Of a stretch of 64,000 nt of DNA, positions 25,443 to 34,521 are shown piece by piece. The stretch spans positions 186,001 to 250,000 of the forward strand of contig NZ_QQOA01000007.1 of NCBI RefSeq assembly GCF_003443895.1, written 5' to 3'. Source of the stretch: Paraburkholderia phosphatilytica. Its GTDB lineage: Bacteria; Pseudomonadota; Gammaproteobacteria; Burkholderiales; Burkholderiaceae. The notes beneath the pieces are model-generated. The model saw only the letters and a program-made list of their open reading frames with translations. It was not told where the DNA came from and ran no database searches. Made by a program: the position numbers and the translations under genes. Positions within the stretch are counted from its first letter, which is position 1. Each line of letters opens with the position of its first letter.

Positions 25443-26444
25443 TCAGAACGGATAGTTCTTGTAGTTCGACTTGTCGACGTTCACCCAGCCCTGGCCGCGC
25501 ACGATGATGCCCTTGCCCGGACCCTTCTCGACCGTGACCTTGTTGTAACCCGGCAGACCGAGGTCGTCGCCGTTCTTCACCGTCTTGCCCTGCAGCAGCA
25601 TCAGCGCGATCTTGTTCATCGCTTCGCCCGCGAGCTTCGGATCCCAGAACGCGATGCCGTTCACCGCGCCGCTTTCGAGGTACTTACCGGCTTCCGTCGG
25701 CAGACCCGTGCCGTACACGCAGATCTTGCCCTGCAGGCCGGCTTCTTCAACCGCGCGGCCGATACCGATGATGTCGAGCGACGACGAACCCTGGAAGCCC
25801 TTCAGGTCCGGATGCTTGCGCAGCACTTCCTTCGCCACTTCATAGGCGCGCTCGCCGTCGTTGTTGGTCTCGAGCTTCGGCTCGACGAGATCCATCTTCG
25901 GATACTTCGCCTTCGCGTTGTTGATGCCGCCATCGGCCCACTGCACCTGCGAACGGCTGCCGAGCGAACCGACCAGCACGGCCCACTTGCCTTCGTCGTG
26001 CATACAGGCGGCGAGACGCTCGTTGAGGCCAGCGCCGTAGGCGTTGTTGTCGAACGCCTCGATGTCGACCATCGTGTTCTTCTCGTTGTCCGCTTCGTGC
26101 GTGACGACCTTGATGCCGCGGTCCATCGCCTTCTTCAGCGCGGGTTCGAGCGTCGGCGGGTCATACGGCACGACCGCGATCGCGCTCACCTTCTTCGCGA
26201 TCAGGTCCTCGATGATCTGCAGCTGCTGCGCGGCGTCCGCGCGGCCCGGCCCGGTCTGATACGCGGTCACGCCGGCGTTGTCCTTCGCGAATTCCTTGAC
26301 GCCTTCGTCCATCCGGTTGAACCAGCTGATGCCCGTCACCTTCACGACCGTCACGATCGTGTAGTTGTTCGCGGCATACGCGGCAGCGGCGCCGGTCAAG
26401 AGCGCGCCAGCCACCAGCGCGGCGCCCAGTCGGGTCAGTTTCAT
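25443..26444 (-). CDS. Periplasmic sugar-binding protein of the ABC importer
   Basis: A 333-residue type-I periplasmic binding protein. The signal peptide ends at AAAYA-ANNYT (about residue 24). The mature chain shows the hinge-and-lobe pattern of ribose/rhamnose/AI-2 binding proteins: VKVTGISWFNRMDEGVKEFAK, IIEDLIAKKVSAIAVVPYDPPTLEPALKKAMDRGIKVVTHEAD, and FQGSSSLDIIGIGRAVEEAGL. It resembles RhaS/LsrB-type receptors more than RbsB. The ligand is probably deoxyribose, a deoxynucleoside or a related pentose, inferred from deoC, kinase and mutarotase genes in the same operon. Confidence 0.88.
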   Translation of the reverse strand: MKLTRLGAALVAGALLTGAAAAYAANNYTIVTVVKVTGISWFNRMDEGVKEFAKDNAGVTAYQTGPGRADAAQQLQIIEDLIAKKVSAIAVVPYDPPTLEPALKKAMDRGIKVVTHEADNEKNTMVDIEAFDNNAYGAGLNERLAACMHDEGKWAVLVGSLGSRSQVQWADGGINNAKAKYPKMDLVEPKLETNNDGERAYEVAKEVLRKHPDLKGFQGSSSLDIIGIGRAVEEAGLQGKICVYGTGLPTEAGKYLESGAVNGIAFWDPKLAGEAMNKIALMLLQGKTVKNGDDLGLPGYNKVTVEKGPGKGIIVRGQGWVNVDKSNYKNYPF

Positions 26445-26507
26445 TACGTTGTCTCCTTGTTTTGAATCGCTTCGAACGGTGGTAATGGTGTGTGGCGGTC
26501 GATGCCG

Positions 26508-27536
26508 CTAACGCTGTGCCGGCGAATTCGTGCGCGCGAGACCGAAGATCGCGCGCACCCGCTCGCCGCCGGCGAACGCGAGCGACAGCAACAGCAGGAA
26601 ACCCCAGGTGCAGTCGCCGAAGAACTGCGACACACCCATCAGATTGAACAGGCTCGACAGGAACTGCAGCATCGTCGCGGCGAAGAACACGCAGACGATG
26701 CGGCCATAGCCGCCCGCCGGATTCACGCCGCCCATCACGGCGATCAGGATCGCGATCAGCAGGTACGAGTTGCCGTAGTCCCACTTCGCGGAGAGCGTGT
26801 GCGTCGTGCTGATGAGGCCCGCGATCGACGCGAGCACGCCGCACATCATGTACGTGAGGACCAGCATCCGGTCGCGCGGAATGCCCGCATAGAACGCGGC
26901 CTTCGGGTTGGTGCCCATCAGGTAGAGCCGCAGGCCGAACGGGCTGCGCTTCAGCAGCCAGCCGAACCACAGCACCGCGGCGATGAAGATCCAGAACGCG
27001 ATCGGCACGCCGAACCAGTTGCCGTTGCCGATGTCGGACAGCGGATCCACGTAATCGACGTGCACCGATGCGCCGTTCGACAGCACGACGGCCGTGCCCG
27101 TGAATAGCAGCTGCGTGCCGAGCGTGCAGAGAATCGGCGTCAGGCGCAGCTTCGCGATCACGAAGCCGTTGATCAGCCCGCCGACGAAACCCATCGCGAT
27201 CGTGATCACGCAGAAGAGCGCGGTGTACGACGCGGGCGAATCGTCGCCGCTGACGAACTTCGGCACGATGAGCGCCGCGACCATGCCAGAGAGATTCGCG
27301 AGCCCCACGCCCGACAGGTCGATGCCGCCGTTGCCCGAGATCATCGACAGCATGATGCCGAGCGCGAGCAGCCCGAGCTCCGGCAACTGGCCGCCCATCG
27401 ACTGCATGTTGTCGATGTCGACGAACTGGCCGTGCGACAGCACCGTGCCGATCAGCACGATCACGACGTTGACGAGCAGCAGAAAATTCAGCTGCCGGTC
27501 GGAGAACAGCCGGCTTGCGGCAAACGAGGACTTCAT
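26508..27536 (-). CDS. Second sugar ABC transporter permease (RbsC family)
   Basis: A 342-residue membrane protein, paralogue of the permease at 22778. It has LLALGIMLSMISGNGGIDLSGVGLANLSGM, the cytoplasmic loop KRSPFGLRLYLMGTNPKAAFYAGIPRDRMLVLTYMMCGVLASIAGLI, and LLIAILIAVMGGVNPAGGYGRI. Two distinct permeases, one double ATPase and one binding protein match the composition of rhamnose and AI-2 importers. A GGAG lies about 11 bases before the ATG. Confidence 0.88.
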   Translation of the reverse strand: MKSSFAASRLFSDRQLNFLLLVNVVIVLIGTVLSHGQFVDIDNMQSMGGQLPELGLLALGIMLSMISGNGGIDLSGVGLANLSGMVAALIVPKFVSGDDSPASYTALFCVITIAMGFVGGLINGFVIAKLRLTPILCTLGTQLLFTGTAVVLSNGASVHVDYVDPLSDIGNGNWFGVPIAFWIFIAAVLWFGWLLKRSPFGLRLYLMGTNPKAAFYAGIPRDRMLVLTYMMCGVLASIAGLISTTHTLSAKWDYGNSYLLIAILIAVMGGVNPAGGYGRIVCVFFAATMLQFLSSLFNLMGVSQFFGDCTWGFLLLLSLAFAGGERVRAIFGLARTNSPAQR

Positions 27537-27622
27537 GGCAACTCTGCACTCCGTTCAGGCTGCGCGATGCGGTTTGCGCGGAACCGGACGACCGGCCTCC
27601 CGCGCGCATCGCGAGCGATACA

Positions 27623-28573
27623 TCACACCGGCTGAGGCGACTGGCTCAGCACCTGCTGGATTTCGTCCTGCGTCGGCATCGACGGCGCGGTGCCCGCGCG
27701 CGTAACCGAAATGCCCGCGAGCGCCGAACCGAAACGCACCGCGGCGAGCGGTTCGTCGCCGCGCGCGAGCGCCGCCGCGAAGCCGCCCGTAAAGCCGTCT
27801 CCCGCACCCGCGGTTTCGACCACCTTGCCGCAGCTGAACGCCGGCACGTGCGTGGACTGCTCGCGGTTATGGAACAGCGCGCCGTTCTCGCCGAGCGTCA
27901 CGATCGCGGTGCCGACGCCTTTCTCCAGCAGCACATCGGCCGCGCGGCGCGCGTCGTCGACGCTCCTGATCGGCACGCCGGTCAGGATCTCGGCTTCGGT
28001 TTCGTTCGGCGTGATGTAGTCGCACAGCGGGAAAATCGAATCGTCGAGCGGCGTGGCCGGCGCGGGATTGAACACCGTCGTCACGCCGTGCTTGCGCGCG
28101 GTTTCGAGACCGCGCCGCGCGGCGGCGAGCGGCTGCTCGAGCTGCGTGACGAACACCCGCGCGGACGCGATGTCGGCTTCGATCGCATCGACGTCGCTTG
28201 CGTCCATCGTGGCCGCTGCGCCCGACGCGACGATGATCGCGTTCATGCCGGTGTTCTCGTCGACGAAGATGTGCGCGGCGCCGGTGGACACGTGGTCGAG
28301 CACCTTCGCGCGCGCGGTGATGCCCTCGGCGGCCCACGTCGCGCGGGCGATCGAGCCGAACGCGTCGTTGCCGATGCGCGTGCAGAACACCACGTCGGCG
28401 CCGGCGCGCGCGGCCGCGACCGCCTGGTTCGAGCCCTTGCCGCCCGGTCCCATCAGGAACGACGTGCCCGCGATCGTCTCGCCGATCTGCGGCATGCGCG
28501 GCGCGCGAAACGTCAGGTCGGCGACAAAGATGCCGAGAATGACGACGCGCCCCTGCTTCGCTGGCGTATTCAT
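27623..28573 (-). CDS. PfkB-family sugar kinase (ribokinase / deoxyribokinase-like)
   Basis: A 316-residue carbohydrate kinase. The substrate motif GPGGKGSNQAVAAARAGADV lies near residues 42-61 and the ATP/catalytic motif ETAGAGDGFTGGFAAAL near 253-270, with the catalytic Asp in GAGD. In this operon it would phosphorylate imported deoxyribose or ribose at C5, giving the DeoC substrate. It starts four bases after the mutarotase stop codon. Ribokinase and deoxyribokinase cannot be told apart by eye; the deoC context favours deoxyribose. Confidence 0.88.
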   Translation of the reverse strand: MNTPAKQGRVVILGIFVADLTFRAPRMPQIGETIAGTSFLMGPGGKGSNQAVAAARAGADVVFCTRIGNDAFGSIARATWAAEGITARAKVLDHVSTGAAHIFVDENTGMNAIIVASGAAATMDASDVDAIEADIASARVFVTQLEQPLAAARRGLETARKHGVTTVFNPAPATPLDDSIFPLCDYITPNETEAEILTGVPIRSVDDARRAADVLLEKGVGTAIVTLGENGALFHNREQSTHVPAFSCGKVVETAGAGDGFTGGFAAALARGDEPLAAVRFGSALAGISVTRAGTAPSMPTQDEIQQVLSQSPQPV

Positions 28574-28577
28574 CGGG

Positions 28578-29042
28578 TCAGGCCTTCGGTGCGTCGGGCG
28601 CGAGGAACACGCCTTTCTTGAAGACGAAGCAGCCGTAGCCGCGTCCCTCGCCGGTCGCGATCACGCAGTAGGCTTTTTTCGCGCGCTCATAGAAAGCGAA
28701 GCGTTCGATCGGCGCGAACGGCACCTCGCGCCCTTCCGCCTGGTTCACTTCGGCCTGCGCTTCGCGCTGCACGGCCGGAATCGTGTTCGGCTCGCCGACC
28801 ACTTCCATCCGCGACGCCGGATCTTCGACGAAGGTATCCAGCGGCAGCACCGACAGCACCGCGCGGATCGCGCGCGGCGCATCGACGCCGTCGAGCCGCA
28901 GCAGCTTGCCGAGCACCGTCTGGCGCGCGACCGAGTCGCCCGGGAAATTCGCGTCGCAGATCACGACTTCGTCGCCGTGTCCCATCGCGCGCAGCGCGTG
29001 CAGGATGTCGGCGTTGAGCAGCGGGTCCAGATTCTTCAGCAC
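28578..29042 (-). CDS. RbsD/FucU family sugar mutarotase
   Basis: A 154-residue protein with GTG start at 29042 preceded by GGAGGAG, 5 bases away. The sequence begins LKNLDPLLNADILHALRAMGHGDEVVICDANFPGDS, with the conserved His in AMGHGDE and Asp in CDANFP, typical of FucU/RbsD enzymes that interconvert sugar anomers before phosphorylation. The C-terminus ERFAFYERAKKAYCVIATGEGRGYGCFVFKKG has the conserved Tyr and the YGCFVFKKG end. The length matches FucU better than RbsD. Coupled closely to the kinase. Confidence 0.88.
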   Translation of the reverse strand: MLKNLDPLLNADILHALRAMGHGDEVVICDANFPGDSVARQTVLGKLLRLDGVDAPRAIRAVLSVLPLDTFVEDPASRMEVVGEPNTIPAVQREAQAEVNQAEGREVPFAPIERFAFYERAKKAYCVIATGEGRGYGCFVFKKGVFLAPDAPKA

Positions 29043-29086
29043 GTTGTCTCCTCCAATGTTCGGTTGGCTTGCCTGCTCAGGCAGTG

Positions 29087-31498
29087 TCAGTCGCCATACG
29101 GTATCCACACGTTCTTCACCTGCACGGCCTGGCGCAGCCACAGCGGTCCTTCGCTCGCGCGGTCGTGCCAGTCGAACTGGCGGCCGTGATCGACGAAGGT
29201 GCGCTTCAGGTTGCCGGTCGAATCGCGTTCCACCTGCGCCGCGTCGTCCGCATGGCCGAAACACCATACTGCGTCCACGTCGTCGTGGCGCGCGAGCGCG
29301 GGCAACACGGCATTGCGTTCGCCAGTGACGATGTTCAGCACGCCCGCCGGCAGATCCGAGGTCTCCGCGATCTGGTAGAAGTCCGTCACCGTCAGCGGCG
29401 CGCTTTCGCTCGGAATCGCCACCACGCGGTTGCCCATCGCGAGCGCCGGCGCCACCAGCGACACGAAGCCGAGCAGCGGCGCTTCGTCCGGACACGCAAT
29501 ACCGATCACGCCGAGCGGCTCGTGCATCGCGAGCGCGACGCCACGCAATGGCGGAGCATGGACCGCGCCATCGAACTTGTCGGCCCACGCGGCGTAGGTC
29601 ATCAACCGCGCGATCGACGCGTCCACTTCCGCCTCGGCATCCTTCAACTCGACGCCCGTGCGTGCGACGAGCTGCGCAGCAAACTCCGCGCCGCGCACCG
29701 CGAGATTTTCCGCGACGTAGTACAGCACCTGCGCGCGGTTGTGCGCGCTCGTCGCCGACCAGCCGGCCGCGCCGCGCGCCGCCGCCACCGCGTTGCGGAT
29801 GTCCTTGCGATTACCCGCGCCGACCTCGCCCACCACGTGCCCATCCGGCGCGCGCACCGTCAGCGAGTTGCCGCCGTCGGGCCGCACCTGCTTGCCGCCG
29901 ATATACAGCTTCGGCGTGCGGTCGAGCAGCGCGACGTTCGAATTCAGACCCGTGTCGAGCGCGTCGTATTCCGCTTCGACGTGCGCCTTGCGCGCCACCG
30001 CCTTGCGCTTCGGCAGCTTAAGCCACGCCTTCGGCTTCAGATATTCGTAGATGCCCTCGCGGCCGCCTTCGCGCCCATAGCCCGATTCGCGATAGCCGCC
30101 GAACCCGACAGCCGCGTCGAACAGATTGGTTGCGTTGACCCAGACCACGCCGCACGCGAGCTTCGGCGCAACATCAAGTGCACGGCCGATGGTCTCGCTC
30201 CACACGCTCGCGGCGAGCCCGTAGCGCGTGTTGTTCGCGAGCGCGATAGCTTCGTCCGGCGTGCGGAAACTCATCGTCACCAGCACCGGGCCGAAGATCT
30301 CTTCCTGCGCAAGCGTCGATGCGGGCGCAACGTTCGTGATCAGCGTGGGCGGATAGAAGCAGCCCTTGCCGGGCAGATCGAGATCCGGCGACTGCGACTG
30401 CCAGATTTCCGCGCCTTCGCGGCGGCCCGCTTCGACCAGCGACGTGATGCGATCGAGCTGCACCGGATCGACGATCGCGCCGATGTCGATACTCTTGTCG
30501 AGCGACGGGCCCACGCGCAGCGTCGCCATGCGGCGCTTCAGCTTGTCGACGAAGCGCGCCTCGACGCCTTCCTGCACCAGCAGCCGCGAACCCGCGCAGC
30601 ACACCTGCCCCTGGTTGAACCAGATCGCGTCGACCACGCCTTCGACGGCGCTGTCCAGATCCGCGTCGTCGAACACGATGAACGGCGACTTGCCGCCGAG
30701 TTCGAGCGTCAGCGACTTGCCCGAACCCGCCGTGACCTGGCGGATATGCCGGCCTACTTCAGTGGAACCGGTGAACGCGAGCTTGTCGACGTCCGCATGC
30801 TCGACGAGCGCGGCACCCGTGCGGCCGTCGCCCGTTACGACATTGAGCACGCCCTTCGGCAGCCCGGCGCGATGCGCGACCTCCGCGAACAGCAGCGCAG
30901 TGAGCGGCGTGTATTCGGCCGGCTTCAGCACCACGCAGTTGCCGAGCGCGATGGCGGGCGCAATCTTCCACGCGAGCATCAGCAGTGGGAAATTCCACGG
31001 CACGATCTGGCCGATCACGCCGAGCGGCGCGAAGTCCGCGAACTCGGCGTCCTGCAGCTGCGCCCAGCCCGCGTGATGCAGGAAGTGGCGCGCGACGAGC
31101 GGAATGTCGATGTCGCGCGTTTCGCGGATCGGCTTGCCGTTGTCGAGCGCTTCGAGCACCGCGAACAGGCGGCTGTGCCGCTGCACCATGCGTGCGAGCG
31201 CATACAGGTGACGCGCGCGGCCATGGCCGCCCAGCGCGAGCCAGCCGGGCTGCGCGGCGCGCGCGGCGGTCACTGCCGCGTCGACGTCGGCGCTGTCGCC
31301 CTGCGCGATCTGCGCGAGCAGCTCGCCGCTGGCGGGCGCATGCGACGCGAAGCGCTCGCCCGACTGCGGCGCGTGCCACGCGCCGTCGATGAAATGCCCG
31401 AAGCTCGCGTCGTGCTGCGCAAGCCATGCGCGCGCGGGCGCGTCGTCCTCGGGTGCGGGACCGTAGTCCATCGATGAAAAATACTCGGCTACGCTCAT
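29087..31498 (-). CDS. Two-part aldehyde dehydrogenase, ALDH16-like
   Basis: An 803-residue protein. The first 480 or so residues are a complete aldehyde dehydrogenase: NFPLLMLAWKIAPAIALGNCVVLKP, the catalytic Glu region TLELGGKSPFIV, and the catalytic Cys in FNQGQVCCAGSR. The second part (about 525-803) again resembles the nucleotide-binding half (KLYIGGKQV...VVGEVGAGNRKDIRNAVAAARGAAGWS...GVIGIACPDEAPLLGFVSLVAPALAMGNRVVAIPSE) but stops before a catalytic domain and has no VCC-type Cys. This layout and length match the ALDH16 family. In this operon it probably oxidises acetaldehyde released by DeoC. It lies between deoC and the mutarotase gene. Confidence 0.85.
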   Translation of the reverse strand: MSVAEYFSSMDYGPAPEDDAPARAWLAQHDASFGHFIDGAWHAPQSGERFASHAPASGELLAQIAQGDSADVDAAVTAARAAQPGWLALGGHGRARHLYALARMVQRHSRLFAVLEALDNGKPIRETRDIDIPLVARHFLHHAGWAQLQDAEFADFAPLGVIGQIVPWNFPLLMLAWKIAPAIALGNCVVLKPAEYTPLTALLFAEVAHRAGLPKGVLNVVTGDGRTGAALVEHADVDKLAFTGSTEVGRHIRQVTAGSGKSLTLELGGKSPFIVFDDADLDSAVEGVVDAIWFNQGQVCCAGSRLLVQEGVEARFVDKLKRRMATLRVGPSLDKSIDIGAIVDPVQLDRITSLVEAGRREGAEIWQSQSPDLDLPGKGCFYPPTLITNVAPASTLAQEEIFGPVLVTMSFRTPDEAIALANNTRYGLAASVWSETIGRALDVAPKLACGVVWVNATNLFDAAVGFGGYRESGYGREGGREGIYEYLKPKAWLKLPKRKAVARKAHVEAEYDALDTGLNSNVALLDRTPKLYIGGKQVRPDGGNSLTVRAPDGHVVGEVGAGNRKDIRNAVAAARGAAGWSATSAHNRAQVLYYVAENLAVRGAEFAAQLVARTGVELKDAEAEVDASIARLMTYAAWADKFDGAVHAPPLRGVALAMHEPLGVIGIACPDEAPLLGFVSLVAPALAMGNRVVAIPSESAPLTVTDFYQIAETSDLPAGVLNIVTGERNAVLPALARHDDVDAVWCFGHADDAAQVERDSTGNLKRTFVDHGRQFDWHDRASEGPLWLRQAVQVKNVWIPYGD

Positions 31499-31544
31499 GG
31501 GCTGAATCGGTTCGGTTGGTCTCGGTGCAGGTGCTGCCGGCGCG

Positions 31545-32555
31545 TCACGCGACGGGATGGCGATGGAACGCGGAATAGCGGCCGCTCACGTGGTGCTCGA
31601 GCTGCCGCTCGATATCCGCGAGCAGGCTCGACGCGCCGAAGCGGAACAGCTCCGGTTCGAGCCACGGCCGCCCCAGCTCTTCCTTCATCAGGATCTGGTA
31701 AGACAGCGCGGTCTTCGCGTTCGACACGCCGCCCGCCGGCTTGAAGCCGATCAGGATGCCGGTGCGCTCCAGATACTCGCGGATCATCCGCACCATCACG
31801 AGCGACACGTCGAGCGTCGCGTTGACGCCTTCCTTGCCGGTTGACGTCTTGATGAAATCCGCGCCGGCCATCATGCACACCATCGATGCGCGCGCCACGT
31901 TCGACAGCGTGCGGATGTCGCCCGTCGCGAGGATCGCTTTCAGGTGCGCCGGCCCGCAGGCGGCGCGGAAGTCGCGCACCTCGTCGTAGAGCGCCTGCCA
32001 GTTGCCGGTCAGCACATATTCGCGCGTGACGACGATGTCGATTTCCCGTGCGCCGTCCGCCACCGAAGCCTCGATCTCCTTCAGCTTCAGCGGATGCGGG
32101 ATCAGGCCGGCGGGAAAGCCGGTGGAGACCGCCGCGACCGGGATGCCGCTGCCGGCCAGTGCATCGACCGCGGCTGCGACGAAGCGGTGATAGACGCAGA
32201 CGGCGCCCGTGGTCAGCTCGTGCGGCGCGACGCCGAGCGCGTCGAGCAGATCGGCGCGCACCGGCTGGCGGGCTTTCGCGCACAGGCGCCGCACGCGGCC
32301 TTCGGTGTCGTCGCCGTTGAGCGTGGTGAGGTCGATGCACGAGACCGCTTTCAGCAGCCAGGCGGCCTGCGCATCCTTCTTGACGGTGCGGCGCGTGGCG
32401 AGCGTGGCGGTACGGCGTTCGACCGCCGACTGGTTGACGCGCAGGCCGTCGAGCCAGGACGCATCGAACGGCAGGCCGGGGTTGCGCACCGGATGGGCCG
32501 TCGTGCCGCGATGCAGCGCGACGACCGACGAACTCGGAATGGAGACTTCAGGCAT
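31545..32555 (-). CDS. deoC: Deoxyribose-phosphate aldolase
   Basis: A 336-residue class I aldolase that splits 2-deoxyribose-5-phosphate into glyceraldehyde-3-phosphate and acetaldehyde. The Schiff-base Lys is K236 in GADFIKTSTGKEG, the proton-relay Lys is K272 in IGFKPAGGVSNA, and D174 lies in REIDIVVTREY. The chain has an extra N-terminal 60-residue stretch and is longer than E. coli DeoC (about 260). The start at 32555 (MPEVSIPSS) is chosen over an in-frame ATG 15 codons earlier. First gene of the operon; the promoter and operator lie directly upstream. Confidence 0.92.
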   Translation of the reverse strand: MPEVSIPSSSVVALHRGTTAHPVRNPGLPFDASWLDGLRVNQSAVERRTATLATRRTVKKDAQAAWLLKAVSCIDLTTLNGDDTEGRVRRLCAKARQPVRADLLDALGVAPHELTTGAVCVYHRFVAAAVDALAGSGIPVAAVSTGFPAGLIPHPLKLKEIEASVADGAREIDIVVTREYVLTGNWQALYDEVRDFRAACGPAHLKAILATGDIRTLSNVARASMVCMMAGADFIKTSTGKEGVNATLDVSLVMVRMIREYLERTGILIGFKPAGGVSNAKTALSYQILMKEELGRPWLEPELFRFGASSLLADIERQLEHHVSGRYSAFHRHPVA

Positions 32556-32633
32556 GAGACGTCCGTTGAGACCACGAAGAGCGCGGCAAAAATGGTGCAA
32601 TGCACACTTACCGCTGATCGGTTGTTCTCATTC

Positions 32634-32674
32634 ACTGTACATCACTTGATAGGATCATAACAAGTGTTGTTATG
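32634..32674 (-). promoter_or_regulatory. Promoter and operator-like dyad of the deoC operon
   Basis: A perfect dyad CATAACAAgtgTTGTTATG (32656-32674; 8-bp arms, 3-base spacer) is in the 375-base gap between deoC and the divergent peptidase gene. On the minus strand its left arm doubles as a -35 (TTGTTA) with TACAGT as -10 (plus 32634-32639), spacer 18, so a bound repressor would block RNA polymerase. DeoR is the obvious candidate. The remainder of the gap, 32675-32930, contains no supported gene. Confidence 0.65.
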
Positions 32675-32930
32675 GTTCGCTCTGTTCAGGGTTTGTGCTG
32701 AATGGACGGCATTGTGTAAGGCCGTATGGCTATGCAGCGCACATTGCGCGACTTAAATTTGAGACGGATTCCGCCGGACCTGGGTGACAATCACGGGTTC
32801 AGTTTTCCCCCTTCACAGCGACGCAGCGCGCGAGAGCCACGTTCGTGACGACCCGTATGCATTCCTTCCTGTTTCCGCTGTCCCCGTTGCCCCTGGCCGG
32901 GCACTGCCCCACGTCCGGGGAGAGGCGCTG

Positions 32931-34013
32931 ATGGCTTCGATCTTCGGCACATCCCGCACGTTGAGCCACGGCGAGGTCAGCTTCATCACGCGCCGCGCGG
33001 CCGCGCACTTCGCGCTGGCCGCGGCCGGCGTCGCCACGGCGGTGTCACTTGCCGCCGGTATCGTGATCGGCCTTCATCTTGCTTCGACGAAGCGCGAAGT
33101 CGTGCCGACGAAACCCAGCCTCGAACACGACTACACGATCGACCAGCTCGGCCGGCTCGACGCGCAGCTGTCGCAGCTCGGACCGCGCATCGAACGGCTC
33201 GGCAGCCAGGTGGACGCGCTCGGCAGCTTCCAGTCGCGGCTCGGCGGCAAGGCGCCCGCGGCCACCTCGACTGGCGCGCAACGGCTGGCGTTGAGCCGTC
33301 GTATGGCTGCAGCTGCAGCCGCCGCGTCGGCAAGCGCAGCCGCGGGCGGTACCGGCTCCGGCGCAGCGCTGCGCGCGCGCGACCCGAACGCCGCTTCGTC
33401 CGCACAACCAGGCAATCCCGACACCGCGAGCGACGACGACGGCGAAGGCGGCCCGCTACTGCCGCCGCGTCCGTGCCCGCGCGGCACGTGGCTCTCGGCG
33501 CATCTGAACGCGGCGGCGACGCAGCAGCAGATCGACTGTCTGTCCGTGGAGCTGTCGCTGCTCGAACAGCTGACCTCGCAGGACGCGCTCGCGTACACCG
33601 CGTTTCCCGGCCGCATGCCGGTGGACGGCGCGCGCCTCGGCTCGCCGTTCGGCAACCGCATCGACCCGTTCACAGGACACCTCAGCTTTCATCCCGGCGT
33701 CGACCTCGTCGCGCCCTCCGGCACGCCGATCCTCGCGACAGCGGGCGGCCGCGTCGTATTCGCCGGCGAGAAGACCGGCTACGGCAACGCGGTCGAGATC
33801 GATCACGGCAACGGGCTGATGACGCGCTACGGCCACGCATCGAAGCTGCTCGTGAAAGCCGGCGACATCGTGCTGCCGCGCCAGCCGATCGCGCTGGTCG
33901 GCACGACCGGCCGCTCGACCGGTCCGCATCTGCATTTCGAAGTGCTGGTGGACGGTGCGCCCGTCGATCCCGTCACCTATCTCGCGCTGTTCGGCGCCGG
34001 CCCGCATGGCTAA
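32931..34013 (+). CDS. M23-family peptidoglycan endopeptidase with membrane anchor
   Basis: A 360-residue protein. After a short cytoplasmic tail there is one membrane helix (AAHFALAAAGVATAVSLAAGIVIGLHLA, about 25-53), a coiled-coil stretch (DYTIDQLGRLDAQLSQLGPRIERLGSQVDALGSFQSRL), an Ala/Ser linker, and a C-terminal LytM/M23 domain. Zn-ligand motifs are present: HPGVDLVAPSGTP (HxxxD) and HLHFEV, with a YGNAVEIDHGNGLMTRYGH core. The ATG at 32931 has GGGGAGAGG upstream; an earlier ATG at 32784 adds an unlikely extension. It overlaps the next gene by eight bases and is followed by a bactofilin gene, suggesting a cell-shape role. Confidence 0.88.
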   Translation: MASIFGTSRTLSHGEVSFITRRAAAHFALAAAGVATAVSLAAGIVIGLHLASTKREVVPTKPSLEHDYTIDQLGRLDAQLSQLGPRIERLGSQVDALGSFQSRLGGKAPAATSTGAQRLALSRRMAAAAAAASASAAAGGTGSGAALRARDPNAASSAQPGNPDTASDDDGEGGPLLPPRPCPRGTWLSAHLNAAATQQQIDCLSVELSLLEQLTSQDALAYTAFPGRMPVDGARLGSPFGNRIDPFTGHLSFHPGVDLVAPSGTPILATAGGRVVFAGEKTGYGNAVEIDHGNGLMTRYGHASKLLVKAGDIVLPRQPIALVGTTGRSTGPHLHFEVLVDGAPVDPVTYLALFGAGPHG

Positions 34014-34431
34014 CGCGACGAAGCGCAATCCGCGCGACCGCCGCGCACTGCATCTGTCGCAGCGCAGCTACGCGCTGCGGCAGGTACGGCCCGCGTTCAT
34101 GCGTGTCGGCGTGCCGGTCGGGCTGCTGCTGCTCGGACTCGCGGGCGGCGCGTTGTCGATGCATGCATGGCAGCTGCGCGGCGCAGGCACAAGCGCTTTC
34201 GCGCACAGCGAGCCGGCGGCGGCGCCCTGCGCGGCGCCGGCGCTGCCAGCTGCCACGCTGTCCGCGCCCGGTGATGTCGAAGCCGAACTCGAACGCACGC
34301 GGCTCGCGCTCGCGCAGGAAAAGGCGTCGCGCGCGGCCGTGCAGAAGAGCGCGGATGCGTCGGCGGCCGAAGCGAGCCGGCTCGACACCGAACTGAAGTT
34401 TCTGCGCGGCGAGGCGAACAAGCCGCGCTGA
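34006..34431 (+). CDS. Small single-pass membrane protein with coiled coil
   Basis: A 141-residue protein with a basic cytoplasmic N-terminus (residues 1-43), one membrane helix (FMRVGVPVGLLLLGLAGGALSMHAW), an Ala/Pro-rich linker and a C-terminal coiled coil (DVEAELERTRLALAQEKASRAAVQKSADASAAEASRLDTELKFLRGE). Its ATG overlaps the peptidase stop by eight bases, so the two are translationally coupled. No database family is recognised. The position between an M23 peptidase and a bactofilin suggests it links the two, as a scaffold or regulator. Confidence 0.78.
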   Translation: MANATKRNPRDRRALHLSQRSYALRQVRPAFMRVGVPVGLLLLGLAGGALSMHAWQLRGAGTSAFAHSEPAAAPCAAPALPAATLSAPGDVEAELERTRLALAQEKASRAAVQKSADASAAEASRLDTELKFLRGEANKPR

Positions 34432-34521
34432 GCGATGCGGGCGCCGCGCGAAGCGCGCTGCCCGCGGGCCACGGCGTCGCCCTCACGACGCCGCTGTTTC
34501 ACTCTATCGAAGGTCGTATCC

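Noticed and set aside
29069-31477. 802-codon open frame on the + strand
   Set aside because: Antisense to the ALDH16-like gene whose catalytic motifs are clear.
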